From Oscillospiraceae bacterium (GTDB lineage: Bacteria > Bacillota > Clostridia > Oscillospirales > Ruminococcaceae): DNA of 22,308 bases. Positions 22,269 through 22,308 of the stretch are shown piece after piece; position 1 is the stretch's first letter, and every line of letters begins with the position of its first letter. A program made the position numbers and the translations under genes. The stretch lies in contig JAQUTM010000013.1 of assembly GCA_028694405.1 (NCBI GenBank), positions 1 through 22,308 on the forward strand. Reading direction: 5' to 3'. The notes under the pieces are model-generated. The model searched no databases. It was not told where the DNA came from and saw only the letters and a list, made by a program, of their open reading frames with translations.

Positions 22269-22308
22269 ATGGCTTTGACAACAAACAAAAACGTTTTGAC
22301 ATGGCTTG
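22269..22308 (+). CDS. Start of an unidentified gene, cut by the window edge
   Basis: Thirteen codons (MALTTNKNVLTWL) follow a good promoter and an AAAGGTGAT ribosome binding site about 8 bases before the ATG. Too little is present for a firm name. The pattern T-x-N-x-x-V-L-x-W resembles the N-terminus of GTP-dependent phosphoenolpyruvate carboxykinase in Clostridia, but that is a guess from a short stretch. The gene stands alone behind its own promoter, and the sequence gives no other clue. Confidence 0.65.
   Translation, partial: MALTTNKNVLTWL

Noticed and set aside
1..22308. Defence system, mobile element, CRISPR array, tRNA or rRNA
   Set aside because: No integrase, transposase, nuclease-plus-toxin pairs, regular spaced repeats or tRNA-like cloverleaf was seen; the genes are housekeeping and envelope functions.

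Overview
The window looks like core chromosome of a low-GC Gram-positive bacterium of the class Clostridia, perhaps a gut Oscillospiraceae/Ruminococcaceae-type organism. The grounds are strong AGGAGG-type ribosome binding sites, several TTG and GTG starts, TATAAT promoters in AT-rich gaps, U-tailed hairpin terminators, and a gene set (RodA, TmcAL, acetate kinase, Tex, clostripain, a short HPr-like protein, YfhO) typical of Firmicutes. The taxonomic call is inference; no rRNA is present. I see no phage, IS element, CRISPR array, tRNA or recognisable defence system.

Layout. (1) Positions 1-1619, minus strand: an operon tsaE-tsaB-rpiB. The rpiB reading frame carries an apparent one-base deletion at its eighth codon and runs off the left edge. 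(2) 1795-2934, plus: a RodA/FtsW-type SEDS gene, divergent from tsaE. It converges, across a shared bidirectional terminator, on a membrane-anchored clostripain-family protease (3025-5037, minus). (3) 5158-8576, minus: a small DUF378 membrane protein, a polyprenyl-phosphate sugar transferase, and a polytopic DUF6056-like membrane protein. Each is followed by its own terminator or a gap. (4) 8861-11363: tmcAL (minus) and ackA (plus), divergent, with crowded promoters between them. (5) 11487-11705, minus: an HPr-like protein lacking the phosphorylatable histidine, then a 470-base AT-rich gap. (6) 12176-16677, minus: yfhO followed closely by tex. (7) 16855-21994: dusB (minus) divergent from polA-rimI-tsaD (plus). 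(8) After tsaD comes a structured non-coding stretch, a good promoter, and the first 13 codons of a further gene.

Functional themes. tRNA modification recurs: t6A synthesis (TsaE, TsaB, TsaD), ac4C at the tRNA-Met wobble position (TmcAL) and dihydrouridine (DusB). TsaD sits with RimI 19 kb from TsaE/TsaB, so a set often found together is split across the window. Envelope work is the second theme: RodA for septal or lateral wall, and a sugar transferase, YfhO and a DUF6056-like protein for surface glycans. Carbon metabolism is represented by AckA, RpiB and the HPr-like protein.

Most of the window is ordinary housekeeping sequence. The observations most worth checking are the rpiB frameshift, the probable AUU start of the protease, the histidine-less HPr, substitutions in a conserved RodA loop, an 11-base tandem repeat upstream of yfhO, and the structured RNA-like region after tsaD.
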